Both the position numbers and the translations under genes were made by a program. A DNA stretch of 64,000 bases from CAYRUP01 sp964489265 (GTDB lineage Bacteria > Pseudomonadota > Gammaproteobacteria > DSM-16500). Under the pieces are notes generated by a model. That model worked only from the letters and a program-made list of their open reading frames with translations, did no database searches and was not told where the DNA came from. Below, one piece after another: positions 10,401 through 18,278 of the stretch. Location of the stretch: assembly GCA_964489265.1 (NCBI GenBank), contig CAZAXX010000003.1:3585-67584 (forward strand). The letters run 5' to 3'. Positions within the stretch are counted from its first letter, which is position 1, and every line of letters begins with the position of its first letter.

Positions 10401-13400
10401 CACCCTGGTTTCCCCCCGTGCCAGTAATCGCTCCTGTTGCATAAGAATTGGTGATGACGCCGTTCGTTGCAGCACCAACTAGGCCGCCCGCGAATGTTCC
10501 GTCAACAGCCCCAATATTATAGGAGTTACTAATAGATCCACCAAACACAAGAGAACCCGCTATTCCACCCGCGCCGAATGCGGTTACGGTGCCTGCGTTA
10601 TAGGAGCTGTCAATGCTACCATTGCTAGTTCCTACAAGGCCGCCTACGTTGAAGCTTGTACTCGTGATAGACGCTTCGTTATACGAGTTTTGGATAGTTC
10701 CGTTTAAGATCCCTACTAAGCCACCGGCACCACAGACACTGCAACTAGTAGCTGTTTGAACAATAGAGCCCGTCACGAAAACATTATCAAGTCCACCACT
10801 AAACAACCATCCAACAACCGCACCCAGAGCATTATGATCTGTCCCACCACTCGTTATATCGACATTGGTTAAGCCTACATTACTAATCGTATTCGATCCT
10901 GTAAGGGCAAACCCAAAAAGTCCGGAATAACCCAAGTCTGGCAGATTGATGTATAAGTTATCTATTATGTGGTTTTGTCCATTGAAGCTGCCGACGAAGC
11001 CAAGTGTATCAGTCCCTATCGGTATAAATCCTGTAGAAGAAGGCCAGATATCTGCGGTATTCGAAAAACTACCAGAAAGATCAGTGTCTCTTGCTAACTC
11101 ATAAAAACCACCCATCGTTGAACCCATTAACTGTAACTGATGGGCGTTGTGAATGGGATTAGGTGCTGCGCCTGTCGGCAAACCTGATGAGTCAGCGGGA
11201 AATAGTTCAGCCATAAGGATAGGACGCGTTCCATTTGCCATGAACCAGACTGTGTTTGCTGGTGTAGAAGTCGCGCTAGGCGTAGTTGTAATATCCCAAC
11301 CAGTGCCACTAATGAAAGAACTACCCGTCTTAAAATTATTGACATCCAGCATGTCAGTGGTGTGCATACCTCTGTAACCAGCAGCACCTGTGCTGCCTGC
11401 GCTGTTACTCTGACTTTGACCCGTCGTATCAATATCCCAAAAGCTATTATTGACAATAGCACCCGAGTCAAAAGTTCCAATTAAACCATAACTGACAACA
11501 CCACCAGAAACAGGGCCTGATGCATAAGAATTTTCAACAATGGTATTAGGAAATGCATGACCGACCAAGCCGCTTGCACTGACATCAGAGGTCACTTCAC
11601 CAATATTATAAGAGTTATAAATGGTTCCACCAGTAGCTCCGCCAAGACCACCGACCAAACCACCTGCTTCAAAAAAAGCATGTATGTGGCCGCTATTATA
11701 GGAATTACGAATAGTACCATCTGATTCACTTCCTACAAGACCACCGACGCCGAATAATGGACTTGTGAGAGAAGCTGCATTGTAAGAATTTAGAACCGTC
11801 CCATTAATCATAACACCGACCAAACCACCCTGACCACAGCTACCGCATAACGCAGATGGGGTTTGAATAATAGTCCCTGTTACGAATACATTATCAAGCG
11901 TACCACCTCCAAAATAACCTACTATACCGCCGAGTCCTTGATTACCGCCCGGATCGCCACCGCTATAAAGATAGAGATTGGTTACGCCCACATTATTGAT
12001 AGTTCCTGAGTTTGCAACACCAAATAATCCTGCATAACCTAAGGTGGGTCTATTGATATATAAACTATCAATTGTATGATTGAGTCCATCCAGGTTGCCT
12101 GAGAATTGTGAACCCGCTGTTCCAATTGGAAGGAATCCAGCACCACTATTCCAGTTGATGGTATCAGAAGCATCGATATCCTTTCCGAGCGCATAACTAC
12201 CCGTTAAATTTGTACTAATATCTTGTAACTGCGTGGCTGTATTCACGAGCATGTAAGATTTTAATGTCGTGGTACCGCCTATATTCGCACTATAATCCGT
12301 CGGTGTTGGGAAACTCACTGGATTGTAATAAAGCTTAGCTGTACCACCTACCGTTGAAATGACACCAGCACCTGAAATGGTACCTGTTCCAGTGCCGGTA
12401 TTATCTGTGTGTAAAACAACAGTAGCGGCATCGGTGCTTGTGATATTTGCACCCAATATAATGTTTCTATACGCGCTTAAAGTTAAGCTTGTCGCAGCTG
12501 ACCAGGAAACATCATTATCCACATAGATATCGCCAAAGCCGCCACCTGTGCCACCCGCGCCTGTTTGAACAATAATGTTAGCGCCTGCTAATGCATTGGT
12601 TAACGTCGTTACATTCAATGTTGAACTTGCTGTATCAGGATCACCAGTATAAGTTGAACCATACACACTGACATTCGAGTCAGAACCTGAAGAAATATGT
12701 AAGTCAGTCGGATCGAGCAACCAGGTTCCTGCACTACCTTTGGCTGCTAACAAATTAACTTGGGTATCTGCTACATCTAAATATTTACCTGATGTTTCAA
12801 CAAATCCACCATTCCCACCGAACGCACCGCCTTGCGCTGAAACACTACCATGAAATTCTGTATCATGATCTGACCATGCAATAATTTTGCCGCCATTACC
12901 GTGATGAATTGCATCCGCATTAATTTGTGCGCCTTTATCTACTTTTGTGGAATAAGCATTTCGTTCCGGACCTTTTCCTTGATAATTTCCACCAATTAAT
13001 ACTTCACCACCACCTGCATAACCACTCGCATCAATCACAGCGGAATTTTTAACACGTACGTTTTTCGCTAAAATCTTAACTGTGCCACCCGTTGCATTTT
13101 TTGCTTTACCTGACGCATCTAATTTTGCAGCGACACTGACATCACCGTCACCTGCATCTAAAATAATGACACCATTTTTTTCTGACACAGAACGTGCCTG
13201 AGCGACACCTTCCATATTGACTGCATGATCAACTACATCTCGCGCAACTCTTGCCGTGACGATGACACTACCACCATCTGCAAGTAATGCACCGGTGTTT
13301 TTAACACCGTCCGTTAATTTATTACCGTTATGATCTACGCCAGCTGATTTCGTTTCTTCATCAACACTGAAATTAATTAATTGATCACCTGAAAAATCAA

Positions 13401-14010
13401 ACGTAAATTTATTACCAGATGCTAAAATAATTTTACCTGCGTGCGCTTCTATCGTGCCATCATTTCGTACGCCATTACCCACTAAAGCAACTAAACCATT
13501 TTCTGCCGCATGAATCGTTCCTTGATTGACGATAGATCCGTTATACCCAGAAGATGATTTATCAAAAATAAATTTGCCTGCTAAGAAATTCGCATCACTC
13601 ATGTCGCGAGTTGATGCAATCAAGCCACCGACATCAACATGTGATCCGGGGCCAAAATAAATACCTGCTTGGTTAACTAAAATAATTTTACCGGTTGCTG
13701 ATAAGCGACCATAAATTTGTGAGGCACCCATCTGCGGACTAATACGGTTTAATGCAATACCATTCGTGGGTTGTTGAAAGTGCGTACTTTCTTTTGCGCC
13801 AATATTAAAACTTTTCCAATTAAGAATTGCTTTTTGGCTGCTTTGATTAATGACGGTAGAGTTGGGAACTTGTTTGATAGTGACTTGGCCTGCTGCCACA
13901 TTTGAAATGACCGGGTTTGCAAACGTCATTCCACCCATCAAGCACGCGGTTATGAAAACCAATACTTGCTGAATAAACGCATTACGATCTGAGTTGCGGC
14001 CCCATTTCAT
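4450..14010 (-). CDS. Giant two-partner-secretion (TpsA/filamentous haemagglutinin-type) adhesin with GLUG-like repeats
   Basis: The predicted protein is 3186 residues. A signal peptide (about 1-31, ending GMTFA before NPVIS) is followed by a haemagglutination-activity/TPS domain (about 35-250) with NQSSQKAILNWKSFNIG and NQAGIYFGPGSHVDVGGLIAST. This domain normally directs export by a TpsB pore. The middle (encoded about 9300-12230) has GLUG-like repeats rich in GGLVG and NSYN motifs. The next part (6118-8250) holds three long tandem repeats. The end is a Pro/Ala linker and a short tail with one cysteine. Parallel beta-helix adhesins have this composition. The ATG at 14010 is preferred because the GTG three codons upstream lies inside the likely ribosome-binding site AGGGTG. 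No TpsB gene lies in the window. Confidence 0.9.
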   Translation of the reverse strand: MKWGRNSDRNAFIQQVLVFITACLMGGMTFANPVISNVAAGQVTIKQVPNSTVINQSSQKAILNWKSFNIGAKESTHFQQPTNGIALNRISPQMGASQIYGRLSATGKIILVNQAGIYFGPGSHVDVGGLIASTRDMSDANFLAGKFIFDKSSSGYNGSIVNQGTIHAAENGLVALVGNGVRNDGTIEAHAGKIILASGNKFTFDFSGDQLINFSVDEETKSAGVDHNGNKLTDGVKNTGALLADGGSVIVTARVARDVVDHAVNMEGVAQARSVSEKNGVIILDAGDGDVSVAAKLDASGKAKNATGGTVKILAKNVRVKNSAVIDASGYAGGGEVLIGGNYQGKGPERNAYSTKVDKGAQINADAIHHGNGGKIIAWSDHDTEFHGSVSAQGGAFGGNGGFVETSGKYLDVADTQVNLLAAKGSAGTWLLDPTDLHISSGSDSNVSVYGSTYTGDPDTASSTLNVTTLTNALAGANIIVQTGAGGTGGGFGDIYVDNDVSWSAATSLTLSAYRNIILGANITSTDAATVVLHTDNTGTGTGTISGAGVISTVGGTAKLYYNPVSFPTPTDYSANIGGTTTLKSYMLVNTATQLQDISTNLTGSYALGKDIDASDTINWNSGAGFLPIGTAGSQFSGNLDGLNHTIDSLYINRPTLGYAGLFGVANSGTINNVGVTNLYLYSGGDPGGNQGLGGIVGYFGGGTLDNVFVTGTIIQTPSALCGSCGQGGLVGVMINGTVLNSYNAASLTSPLFGVGGLVGSESDGTIRNSYNSGHIHAFFEAGGLVGGLGGATGGTIYNSYNIGEVTSDVSASGLVGHAFPNTIVENSYASGPVSGGVVSYGLIGTFDSGAIVNNSFWDIDTTGQSQSNSAGSTGAAGYRGMHTTDMLDVNNFKTGSSFISGTGWDITTTPSATSTPANTVWFMANGTRPILMAELFPADSSGLPTGAAPNPIHNAHQLQLMGSTMGGFYELARDTDLSGSFSNTADIWPSSTGFIPIGTDTLGFVGSFNGQNHIIDNLYINLPDLGYSGLFGFALTGSNTISNVGLTNVDITSGGTDHNALGAVVGWLFSGGLDNVFVTGSIVQTATSCSVCGAGGLVGILNGTIQNSYNEASITSTSFNVGGLVGTSNGSIDSSYNAGTVTAFGAGGIAGSLVFGGSISNSYNIGAVDGTFAGGLVGAATNGVITNSYATGAITGTGGNQGGLVAQAGTLTVNNSFWDTETTGQLTSDGSTGAAGYKGMTTQEMLVQDNFTKQANGFVTVDDAWGFDTSGVNAVWFNLSYGGNTSSAYTRPMLRSEFSTTIRNGHQLQLIGMDGSQAFTVANDIDLGSQILNPADIWGTSSTNGGNGFISVGTFLPDSSAFTGSLSGNGHAIDGLYINWDNSTAPPNSAASMFALTNTGSVIEDLGLTNVNITAIVDNHGPSPYAFWLGGTLQRSYATGTVTAIGVDQQVIPGGLVSGVTGGLITDSYSSVVVTATGTNPSIEFEVGGLAGRVIFGGTITNSYSTGYVTAPANTGFAGYDVGGLVGRDWGGSTFSNNYWDGATSGQSTTGGSSASIGCYGNTACGGGAVDLTHAASFTGWDFTNTWGIIEGTSYPYLKAFFPTTPRVVQGSFNGATGGQAVTVAADGVIKEVTHSGADSSFYSITANGDIADNSHLLIYAGGGAGNILELAASSGSSMTGLTNLLQYYINVDSTITSTSTSSLLDDFRGSLTSNDILFSGDASHFYLGNATNTQAYLVVPTATFTIDRPISELGSTLGVLIFGPTIFDVSGTAAVNVTQQSYSNVTLNADTTLINNFVFGSGISIGGSVTGGAHSLTLDDSRRSSLYGPVTGVTTLQTNAVDLIDGNVTTTGAQTYGATRLFANALLTGTDITIGSLTGNAFNLTIANSGQATSGAISGVNDFDTNAISLSGNVTTTGHQIYNNAVTFSAGAPVLDAGTSDITFNGTVDVTGTGTGFSATTTGAVTFNGDVGDSFNLDSFSVTASNTNINNDISLNTINSQTYNSPVTLGGLTLGSTIFTSTNGDITFASTIDGPKAVQISIAGGAVQLNGAVGSIDPLTSLAVTGNLDIEAPSITTINAQNYFSPVVFGQALTLTAGTDIIFASTLDSFNSLTAQNLTSSSGITFNGAVGSINPLGIISIANAVVNSNITTTGDQTYNGSVSLTGSGLQVFDAGSGAITFNDILDVTGIGTPGFNATTTGDVTFRGNVGDSGNLALLDVTANNTNVNNDISITTINDQTYHSPITLGGLSGGFTVFTSTNGNLTFADTIDGFFKSASMSAANGTVQFNGALGSINQLYIFAVTGNLIDIEAPSVSTIKAQDYFGATVFGQALTLTAGNGVTFHNTLDSLTTTPQDLTSASNVTFDGAVGSINPLGIISLADTVINSDVTTLGDQTYGAVSLNSGAPVFGAGIGAITFNGALDVTGTGTGFSATTAGAVTFYSDVGTSGNLDTFDITASNTNVNNSISITTINDQSYHSPVTLGGVSETFTSTNGFVTFYDKLDGLANTATISASNGGVIFTDAVGSINPLLSLSVTGGVIDIAGSSMSTINQQDYFGATRLASSPTFTAGTGITFHDTLDTFPLLSAKSITTTSDITFDGAVGGTRALGTISAGNAFINANVTTTGNQSYSGDVAVTSNPVLIANDLQFSGNLTGDTISNLTLNVTGTNSYLTGTATNISEIIFAGTGTFSMNNVSALSSLAGGVTISSGGTLSLNNLTSNAALTLNGGTLLTTGTTQLDGLVTLNASSIIKTTSLSDALTITGAIDGAAGLNLQGPGSIDLVGDIGGVTPLTSLTSSAGNLTVGSAGIHTVGSQTYISNLTLGADALLLSDSGNINFQSSMVGGNHNLTVTGSNLSFGSTALSGFNNIVLNGTGVNNSLTILTNDPQTWQITGSDLGAINSMVGVNSLQFNNIQNLVGGSGANNFVLNGGTVSGSITGGSGTQNVLTIASGPANWTISGADSGGATGVGGGFSQIQYLTGGSGTSTFTFTGTGSITGQVDGGNTTSINIVNFTGYAAPVKLTLSMPAPGSNELNAGTILNSNGVRITSFNRIQKSIGSGQDTITLPAKSNLTITYPDPNDHSFGYIGDPFYFQNMTITNPPAPAPVPEPTPAPTPAVINGDVAQIITPFSTTNSGTGPSDPISLLSNIIIPTGFVDIAITNIIEQETSLDDDIKDKQTVGCY
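6118..8250 (-). repeat. Three tandem ~0.71-kb repeats inside the adhesin gene
   Basis: Anchor sequences recur at about 6118, 6821, 7537 and 8246 on the plus strand, giving three units of about 703-716 bases (about 236 residues each). Each unit encodes the same series of motifs: DQTY, ITFNG.LDVTG, NTNVNN.IS, TFTSTNG, NGA.GSI and TLTAG. The copies have diverged at the base level. They probably form successive stretches of beta-helix and could change in number by recombination. Confidence 0.75.
10076..12230 (-). repeat. GLUG-type modules (~1.05-1.1 kb) inside the adhesin gene
   Basis: A QLQ(L/D)I-type motif recurs at about 10076, 11127 and 12221, marking modules about 1050-1095 bases apart. Each module encodes an inventory of DLS..., GFIPIGT, FSGSL.G.NH.ID.LYIN, GLFG, GGLVG and SYN..G motifs and ends with an SFWDT.TTGQS-like segment. 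This is the pattern of GLUG-repeat adhesins. A partial further module extends to about 9250. Confidence 0.7.
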
Positions 14011-14226
14011 TTCTATCACCCTAATAAATAGATAGATTAAAATTTGTTCATATTTACGCTTTCACTATTAAGTGTAGTCGACGGATTAGGATTTGCTAGG
14101 GGTAAATAGAATATTTTTTAACCAATTGAAACTATGGGACAAGATTTTTTGGGTGGAAAAAAGAGGTGATTTTATAGAGGGTTAAAATGCGGCTATCGTA
14201 TTGATTTTTTGTGCACCTGAAAACGG

Positions 14227-14404
14227 GTCATTCTGAGAGGGCTTTTTGCAGCTTGTTGTCATCCTGAGAGCGCTTTGTGCTCGAAGGATCTCCTCATATT
14301 TATTGGGAGATCCTTCACTTCGTTCAGGATGACAAAGGTGAGCGTTCAGGATGACAAAGGTGAGCGTTCAGGATGACAAAAGTCATCGTAGACGATGACT
14401 TTTG
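14227..14404. repeat. Repeat-rich gap: GTCATCCTGA-family palindrome plus 22-bp tandem repeat
   Basis: This is the main content of the only gap over 300 bases (14011-14404). A long palindrome spans 14258-14333, with outer arms GTCATCCTGA/TCAGGATGAC and inner arms AAGGATCTCC/GGAGATCCTT. Its right arm is repeated in tandem with a 22-base period (14321-14342, 14343-14364, partial 14365-14380). A degraded half-copy (GTCATTCTGAGAG) lies at 14227-14239. A nearly identical palindrome in the opposite orientation is at 25362-25440. The left part of the gap (14020-14226) should hold the adhesin promoter, but I see no clear consensus. Confidence 0.85.
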
Positions 14405-14408
14405 TCAT
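14373..14408. terminator. Strong hairpin at the 3' end of the VOC gene, possible terminator
   Basis: Sixteen-base perfect arms ATGACAAAAGTCATCG and CGATGACTTTTGTCAT enclose the 4-base loop TAGA. The hairpin includes the stop codon of the minus-strand VOC gene. A T-run (TTTTTT) follows on the plus strand, and on the minus strand the second arm itself contains TTTT. It partly derives from the adjacent GTCATCCTGA repeat. Confidence 0.6.
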
Positions 14409-14953
14409 TTTTTATTACCAAATAACGCCGCCGCCCGTTTCTTGATTTGAGCCATCGTCACATCTTCAACGTGTGTTGCGATATACCAGTGATAACCGAA
14501 AGGATCTTCTACACCACCACTACGATCACCATAAAACTGATTTTCCACTGGTCGAATTAATTTCGCACCTGCGGCAACAGCACGTTTAATCATTGCATCG
14601 ACATTTTTAACGTAGAGATAAATACTCACAGGTGAACCGCCCAATTCTTTTGGACTCACCATCTTTGACTCAGGACATCCATCACTTAACATGATTTTAG
14701 AATCACCGACGGTTAATTCTGCGTAACCAATTTTCCCGTTATGCTCCATGCAAATTTTAGCTTTTGCGCCAAATGCTTTTTTATAAAATTCAATTGCACG
14801 TTTCGCACCCGTGATAATTAAGTAGGGAGTAATCGTGTGATAGCCTTTTGGAATAGGCGCTACTTTTTTAGTTTTTCGTTTAACTGATTTTTTCGTTACA
14901 ACTTTCCTTGCTGCAGATATTTTTTTCTTAGCTTTTGCTTTTGCCTTTGCCAT
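14405..14953 (-). CDS. VOC (glyoxalase/PhnB-like) protein with lysine-rich N-terminal tail
   Basis: The 182-residue protein has a vicinal-oxygen-chelate fold typical of PhnB-like proteins: TITPYLIITGAKRAIEFYKKAFGA, then YAELTVGDSKIMLSD, and FYGDRSGGVEDPFGYHW near the end. Members bind metal and act as lyases, dioxygenases or resistance proteins, and the substrate here cannot be read from sequence. The first 38 or so residues are an Ala/Lys-rich basic tail (AKAKAKKK, KKSVKRKTKK) that resembles histone-H1-like tails and is not part of the VOC fold. The ATG at 14953 has AAGGAAAG at good distance and is preferred to a TTG 12 codons upstream. It lies 36 bases after the flavoprotein gene on the same strand. 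Confidence 0.85.
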   Translation of the reverse strand: MAKAKAKAKKKISAARKVVTKKSVKRKTKKVAPIPKGYHTITPYLIITGAKRAIEFYKKAFGAKAKICMEHNGKIGYAELTVGDSKIMLSDGCPESKMVSPKELGGSPVSIYLYVKNVDAMIKRAVAAGAKLIRPVENQFYGDRSGGVEDPFGYHWYIATHVEDVTMAQIKKRAAALFGNKK

Positions 14954-14989
14954 GATTGCTTTCCTTAAATTAAAGGATGATTCTAGCAA

Positions 14990-16486
14990 TTAGACCTCTG
15001 AACGACAACCTCTTGGTCGTACAGGAGCTGGTTTTTCTTCAATAACAGTTGTTCTTGGTTGAGGTTCTACACGAGGCAGCGAATAAAAAGTATGTACGCT
15101 TTTATAAATACTTTCTGGTTGTTCTGGAGCGATACCAAAACGCTTTTTAAAATCGTTATCAATTATTTTTTTTACATAATCTATTACACTCGCTACATTT
15201 TCAAAACTCAGGGCAGATGTGGCATGCAGCGTATTGTTATTTCCCTGTTCTTCTTCTAAATTAAGGCCTGCTGTAAATGGCATGCGCGTGTTATAGTTTT
15301 TCCAGACTTTCGTCGCTTTGATTGTCACGTTACCAAAATTTAATGCTCGCAAATCATCTAATAATGTTTGTCTGCCAGGTGAACCTTCAGCTAGGCTAAA
15401 CGTATTATCATCTTCGTGTACATTCATAAAAACCGTGCATAATCGTGTGTTCGTATCGCTACTTTGACTTTCATTCGTGCTAATAAAAGCAACATGACCA
15501 AAACCTTCTGGTTCTAATGCAGAAGGGACAAACACTTGTTCCGGTGGATATTCCATTTCACAAATAGCGACTGGATAACGAGAGGATTGCACATCCATAC
15601 ATTTTTGTTCTGTTTCTGTTAAATCTAATCCCATGGTTCCCCATGCTTGAGGTGGTGTTGCCAAAATCAATAAATTCGCTGTTAACTCAACAGGCATGCC
15701 GGGATTTTCTTTATTGACATAAGTTACACTGACACTGTCTCTTCGACTGCGATCAATACGTGTAATTTTAACTTTTTTTCTGACGTCTAAATCTTCTGCC
15801 ATCGCTTCAACGACTTGCTGATAACCACCATGCATGCGAATGATATAGTTGCCAGGATTTCGATTCACGAACGGCGCAAATTGCGTGTTATATTTTAAAT
15901 AAGTCAACATTCTAAAGTAATGATTCTTGTTTAAGTCGCCATAACCCATGCCAGTAAACCACGGTTTAAACATAGAATGTAATGCAGTTAAATTATGTTG
16001 TTTTGAAAATTCAGCAACAGAAACATCACCTACTCTTCTCAAATCAGCAGTCGTCATCTGACTATGCGTAAAAGCCAATCGCGAAAACTTGAGTGCCTGA
16101 TAGCCGAATTGTGCTTGGTGTTTCACAATGTCGCAAAAAGAAGGTCGGGCAGTGCCATATGTCATTTGATTTAGACAGGCTTTTTCGATTGGTAATACGT
16201 TTTCGACGGGGATTGCATATTTCGTTACATATTGAAGCACTGGATTGCTAATGCTTGCAATAATGCCGCCCATATCAATACCGGTTGCAGGATCTGTTTT
16301 TAACATACCTCCCAAACGTCTATTTTTTTCGAGAATAGTAATGTTTTTTGGCGGCACACCTTTTGCAATACAAGCATGGGCAGCAGTAACACCACCTATA
16401 CCACCGCCGACTATAATGACTGAGAAGTTTGCCAATTGACTGTTATTAGAAGTTGGTAAAGTTTTACTATCACGCTTACTAAACAT
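14990..16486 (-). CDS. FAD-dependent oxidoreductase (amine oxidase/protoporphyrinogen oxidase-like)
   Basis: The 498-residue protein starts its fold with a Rossmann FAD-binding motif, VIIVGGGIGGVTAAHA (about residues 23-38), followed by an acidic strand end (ITILEKNRRLGGM). The GGM and GIDMGG segments resemble the second FAD contact of amine-oxidase/phytoene-desaturase flavoproteins. A further NLLILATPPQAW strand is typical of this fold. No signal peptide or membrane helix is seen. The substrate is unknown. The ATG has GAAAGGATC upstream. The VOC gene follows downstream on the same strand, and the two may be co-transcribed. Confidence 0.75.
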   Translation of the reverse strand: MFSKRDSKTLPTSNNSQLANFSVIIVGGGIGGVTAAHACIAKGVPPKNITILEKNRRLGGMLKTDPATGIDMGGIIASISNPVLQYVTKYAIPVENVLPIEKACLNQMTYGTARPSFCDIVKHQAQFGYQALKFSRLAFTHSQMTTADLRRVGDVSVAEFSKQHNLTALHSMFKPWFTGMGYGDLNKNHYFRMLTYLKYNTQFAPFVNRNPGNYIIRMHGGYQQVVEAMAEDLDVRKKVKITRIDRSRRDSVSVTYVNKENPGMPVELTANLLILATPPQAWGTMGLDLTETEQKCMDVQSSRYPVAICEMEYPPEQVFVPSALEPEGFGHVAFISTNESQSSDTNTRLCTVFMNVHEDDNTFSLAEGSPGRQTLLDDLRALNFGNVTIKATKVWKNYNTRMPFTAGLNLEEEQGNNNTLHATSALSFENVASVIDYVKKIIDNDFKKRFGIAPEQPESIYKSVHTFYSLPRVEPQPRTTVIEEKPAPVRPRGCRSEV

Positions 16487-16535
16487 TTACAGATCCTTTC
16501 GAAATAAAAGTAGTGCATGATAGCAAAACTATCTA

Positions 16536-17471
16536 TTATTTTCTTGGGGTTAATGCATTCGGAATGAGTGTCACCGTTTCAGCAATAGGTCCGTGATCCG
16601 TGATCGTTTCGCCAGGATGATAATTTATTTGAGCTGAGTTCATTGCATTATCAAGAATTGAATCCGGCTGTTGTGAATAAACACCCCATGCAGCTGGTTT
16701 ACCTGTTTTATCAACTAAGGTATCTACATTATCAAGCAACACTTTAAAGCTAGTCGTATTATAATCACCAGCCATCACAACTGTTGGTGTGATGTTAGGA
16801 TAAAATATTCCAACTTGTTGCACTAATTTATTTACAATACTAGCCACTTGCTGTTGCTGATTTGCCTGATCTTGTAATGTGTTCAAGGCATTGTGTGTTG
16901 ATGTCAAAATAACGATGTTATTTGGATTCGCAATTTCCTGGAAAATTCCCCATGTAATAATTCGCGCGTAATTATCATGTCCGGTAATCAATTGACAAGT
17001 TAAGCTGTTCAGACTGGTATATTTGTCACAACGCAAATTAGCAATGACTGATAAATTATTTTCAATGGTTGGATACTGTGAAATGAGCATCCAGCGTGTT
17101 TTATTGTAAATAATAGAATTCGTTTCAGCAGGCGAATTAGCGCCTCCTCTGGCACGACCATATTGCTCAAATAAAACGGGTGGTTTGAGGGCATTCAACG
17201 CACGAATAAAATCACTCTGGGTATTACCAAAATTTTCTTGGGTGGCAATAAAATCAGGAATGTTAGTATCTTCCGCGATTTTGTTTTGATTTAAAAAATT
17301 AGTATAGGCAGCTTGCATAGGATGCTGATGACTCCAGCCTTCCATATTAAAACTCCACACTCTGATTGAGCTGGGATTTATGCTTGCATAAAGTGATGTG
17401 CTAAGCATGCTGGTGATAAGAATAAAATTGAAAACAATGACTTTCAAAAACTGATATTTCTGTTTCATCAT
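16536..17471 (-). CDS. Secreted endonuclease/exonuclease/phosphatase (EEP)-fold protein
   Basis: The 311-residue protein has a signal peptide (about 1-29, ending SLYA). It shows EEP-superfamily markers in order: RVWSFNMEGW near the start, ATQEN with the metal-binding Glu, a TSTHN segment with a catalytic-type His, AGDYNT with Asp/Asn, and a final TDHGPI with the Asp-His pair. Relatives are Mg-dependent nucleases, sphingomyelinases or phosphoinositide phosphatases, and the substrate cannot be assigned. Export outside the cytoplasm is predicted. GAGGAAAAG precedes two adjacent ATG codons (17471 and 17468), so either may be the start. It is transcribed divergently from the rhomboid gene. Confidence 0.82.
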   Translation of the reverse strand: MMKQKYQFLKVIVFNFILITSMLSTSLYASINPSSIRVWSFNMEGWSHQHPMQAAYTNFLNQNKIAEDTNIPDFIATQENFGNTQSDFIRALNALKPPVLFEQYGRARGGANSPAETNSIIYNKTRWMLISQYPTIENNLSVIANLRCDKYTSLNSLTCQLITGHDNYARIITWGIFQEIANPNNIVILTSTHNALNTLQDQANQQQQVASIVNKLVQQVGIFYPNITPTVVMAGDYNTTSFKVLLDNVDTLVDKTGKPAAWGVYSQQPDSILDNAMNSAQINYHPGETITDHGPIAETVTLIPNALTPRK

Positions 17472-17637
17472 CTTTTCCTCGTTTTATTAGAGGACTATTT
17501 TAAATTCAATAGAAATAATTCGCAAATACGTGACTTACCAGATTGCTGCTTTTTATAGGTCATTTCATATGGTTATCAAGAAAAAAATATTTTTTGTGTT
17601 ACACTAACCAACACAAAATAGCTAGCAGGGACAAATC

Positions 17638-18231
17638 ATGTGGAATGAATTAAACCTTATTATTAACAACAGTTTGTTTTACTTAAAACCATGGTCAATT
17701 GTAATAGGGATTCTTTGGTGTATTAATATTTTTAATTGGATCATTGGTTCACCACTCAATCGTTTTGGGATTTATCCACGAAAATTATCTGGATTAATTG
17801 GAATTATTTTTTCGCCGATTTTGCATCAGGATTTTAAGCATTTACTTTTTAATTCGATTCCTTTATTTGTGTTAGGCCTCGTGCTGTTAGTACGCGAAGG
17901 CACGCTTAATTTTTATTGGATCACATTAGTGATTGTTGTCGTAAGTGGTTTATGTGTTTGGTTGTTAGGTCGTAAAGGAATACACATTGGTGCAAGTAGT
18001 TTGATTTCAGGATACTTCGGTTTTATTTTAATAACCGCGTACACTAAACCCAGCATTATCACGATTATCCCTGCATTTGCTGCATTATATTATTTCGGTG
18101 GTATTTTAGCGGGACTCGTACCGAGTGAAAAGAAAACGTCTTTCGAAGGACATATTTTTGGATTTTTAAGCGGTATACTTTGTGCGTATATTCCAAATGA
18201 ATTATTACTGTTTATTCACACGACTTCCTAA
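17638..18231 (+). CDS. Rhomboid-family intramembrane serine protease
   Basis: The 197-residue protein consists mostly of membrane helices. Rhomboid landmarks are present: HQDFKHLLFN (His63, His68, Asn72) for the second helix, GAS with catalytic Ser120 in the fourth helix, and GHIFG with catalytic His172 in the last core helix. Rhomboids cut single-pass membrane proteins inside or near the bilayer. No extra soluble domain is attached. AGGGA precedes the ATG. The gene ends at a symmetrical hairpin shared with the convergent lipoprotein gene. Confidence 0.88.
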   Translation: MWNELNLIINNSLFYLKPWSIVIGILWCINIFNWIIGSPLNRFGIYPRKLSGLIGIIFSPILHQDFKHLLFNSIPLFVLGLVLLVREGTLNFYWITLVIVVVSGLCVWLLGRKGIHIGASSLISGYFGFILITAYTKPSIITIIPAFAALYYFGGILAGLVPSEKKTSFEGHIFGFLSGILCAYIPNELLLFIHTTS

Positions 18232-18235
18232 AACT

Positions 18236-18275
18236 AAAAATCAGTGTAGGCCGCGAAACCTACACTGACTTTTAT
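18236..18275. terminator. Bidirectional rho-independent terminator
   Basis: Arms TCAGTGTAGG (18241-18250) and CCTACACTGA (18259-18268) flank an 8-base loop. The stem is preceded by AAAAA and followed by CTTTTA, so a U-run exists in both directions. It lies exactly between the convergent rhomboid and glycine-zipper lipoprotein genes. Confidence 0.85.
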
Positions 18276-18278
18276 CGA

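Noticed and set aside
14321..14380. CRISPR-like array
   Set aside because: The units are direct 22-base tandem repeats with no spacers, fewer than three full copies, and are derived from a palindrome.
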